6,742 nucleotides of DNA from Actinomycetales bacterium. GTDB lineage: Bacteria > Actinomycetota > Actinomycetes > Actinomycetales > Actinomycetaceae. The notes under the pieces are model-generated. The model saw nothing but the letters and a program-made list of their open reading frames with translations. It ran no database searches and was not told the origin of the DNA. The DNA lies in contig JALHDK010000145.1 of NCBI GenBank assembly GCA_022838965.1, positions 1 through 6,742 on the forward strand. Direction: 5' to 3'. The stretch's first letter is position 1, and every line of letters starts with the position of its first letter. A program made the position numbers and the translations under genes. This document shows positions 6,302 through 6,742 of this stretch, one piece after another.

Positions 6302-6314
6302 CCCGGCAGCCGGG
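6302..6314. terminator. Small hairpin in the convergent gap
   Basis: CCCGG-CAG-CCGGG, a 5-bp GC stem with a 3-base loop, fills most of the 20-bp gap between the chorismate mutase stop and the opposing acyl-CoA synthetase stop. Position suggests a bidirectional terminator, but there is no T-run on either side, so the call is weak. Confidence 0.3.
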
Positions 6315-6485
6315 TCAGGCGTCGCCGTAGAGTTCGGCGATCTCCCGGGCGAACCGTTCGATGGCCGGTTGCCGTCTGACCTTGAGCGACGGGGTCAGCA
6401 GGCCGTTGGACTCGGTGAACTCCTCCGTGATCACGGTGAACTTGCGGATCGACTCGGCGCGGGACACGGCCTCGTTCGTTGACGA
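6315..6485 (-). CDS. Long-chain acyl-CoA synthetase (AMP-binding), C-terminal fragment
   Basis: The enzyme family activates fatty acids to acyl-CoA through an acyl-adenylate. Only the last 55 or so residues are present, read leftward and ending ELYGDA at TGA 6317-6315. The pieces NEAVSRAESIRKFTVI, ESNGLLTPSLKVRR and IERFAREIAELYG match the C-terminal subdomain of FadD15-type synthetases; the lysine in TPSLKVRR belongs to the conserved end-of-family motif. Upstream, the frame meets a TGA at 6488-6486, and homology is lost at about NEAV (6470-6480), so the rest of this roughly 600-residue protein is not here. The loss coincides with a change in base composition, which points to a junction rather than a natural short gene. 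It is convergent with the chorismate mutase gene. The exact subfamily is uncertain. Confidence 0.8.
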   Translation of the reverse strand, partial: SSTNEAVSRAESIRKFTVITEEFTESNGLLTPSLKVRRQPAIERFAREIAELYGDA

Positions 6486-6605
6486 TCATTTCGCCTGTTT
6501 CCAGTCCCCGGGTTAGTGCGCTGGGATTGAATGGTTCCGTCGCGCAGACGCATTACTTTGGCGGGAGCCGCAGGTCTTAACGCCGGGCGCAACGGATGCC
6601 GCGAT
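6483..6605. other. Non-coding stretch after the right-hand junction
   Basis: This DNA does not continue the acyl-CoA synthetase gene. From 6483 to the window end GC is about 58% by hand count, lower than most of the preceding DNA (one 60-bp line of tig, 2701-2760, is about 78%). I see no tRNA, clear promoter or terminator here. It appears to be the upstream region of the secreted-protein frame that begins at 6606. Confidence 0.4.
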
Positions 6606-6742
6606 ATGAAAACAATAGTGACCTGGCTGGTTTTGATACTCGGTCCGTTGGCCGCGCGGGCCGACCTGATTTGGAGCAGGCAGATTAATCTGGAGTCGCA
6701 CAATTCCGGAACGGCCACGGCGATCCGAATCTGGTGCGATGC
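6606..6742 (+). CDS. Putative secreted protein, 5' fragment, family unknown
   Basis: The frame opens with ATG at 6606 and runs off the window after 45 complete codons. The N-terminus MKTIVTWLVLILGPLAARAD has a Lys, a hydrophobic core of about 12 residues and an Ala-Arg-Ala cleavage site before Asp20, a classic signal peptide. The mature part begins DLIWSRQINLESHNSG, which I do not recognise. Codon use (AAA, ACA, ATA, TTG, AAT, ATT) differs from the GC-ending codons of tig and clp genes, so it probably comes from another genome or a transferred segment. No strong Shine-Dalgarno is visible (only GGA at 6594-6596). An overlapping ATG at 6596 gives a short frame that closes within about 30 codons and is less likely. 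Confidence 0.5.
   Translation, partial: MKTIVTWLVLILGPLAARADLIWSRQINLESHNSGTATAIRIWCD

Noticed and set aside
6431..6718. Minus-strand 95-residue frame spanning the right-hand junction
   Set aside because: It crosses the apparent breakpoint and overlaps the acyl-CoA synthetase tail and the signal-peptide frame; it shows no domain of its own.
1..6742. CRISPR array, insertion sequence, or a novel defence system
   Set aside because: I saw no regularly spaced repeats, no transposase, and no unexplained gene cluster. Apart from the fragment at the right edge every substantial gene belongs to a known housekeeping or transport family.

Overview
The window is high-GC DNA with actinobacterial gene content and gene order. 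The evidence is the run tig - clpP1 - clpP2 - clpX with two tandem clpP paralogues, GTG starts, Mycobacterium-like ClpP1, ClpP2 and ClpX sequences, and tRNAs without an encoded CCA end. I cannot name the genus from sequence alone. Most of the window is housekeeping DNA. I see no transposase, integrase, phage gene, CRISPR array or defence system.

Layout. Positions 1-88 look unrelated to the gene they run into. A TauE/SafE (TSUP) membrane protein follows, reading rightward to 787. Convergent to it is an MgtE-type magnesium transporter on the minus strand (823-1564), whose two halves lie in different frames. Next come divergent tRNA genes, tRNA-Pro(UGG) on the minus strand and tRNA-Gly(UCC) on the plus strand. 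The proteostasis block follows: tig (trigger factor, 1921-3267), clpP1 (3371-3976), clpP2 (3987-4631) and clpX (4773-5974, broken), then a small AroQ chorismate mutase whose start overlaps the clpX stop by one base. The C-terminal end of a long-chain acyl-CoA synthetase (minus strand) follows. From about 6480 the DNA changes character and holds the first 45 codons of an unrelated putative secreted protein.

How the genes fit together. Trigger factor binds nascent chains at the ribosome. ClpP1 and ClpP2 form the mixed protease barrel known in actinobacteria, and ClpX is the unfoldase that feeds it. A CGC-N5-GCG element matching the ClgR activator consensus lies in the tig-clpP1 gap, upstream of a TAGATT -10 box that has no good -35. 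This is what ClgR-dependent control of clpP1P2 would look like.

Main anomalies. clpX lacks about 58 bp covering the Walker B motif and is frameshifted there. The mgtE-like gene has a comparable internal loss plus frameshift. Both ends of the window carry sequence that does not continue the adjacent gene. Together these fit a draft or metagenomic contig with local deletions and chimeric ends better than new biology, although real mutation or rearrangement cannot be excluded from sequence alone. I do not see a convincing undescribed system.
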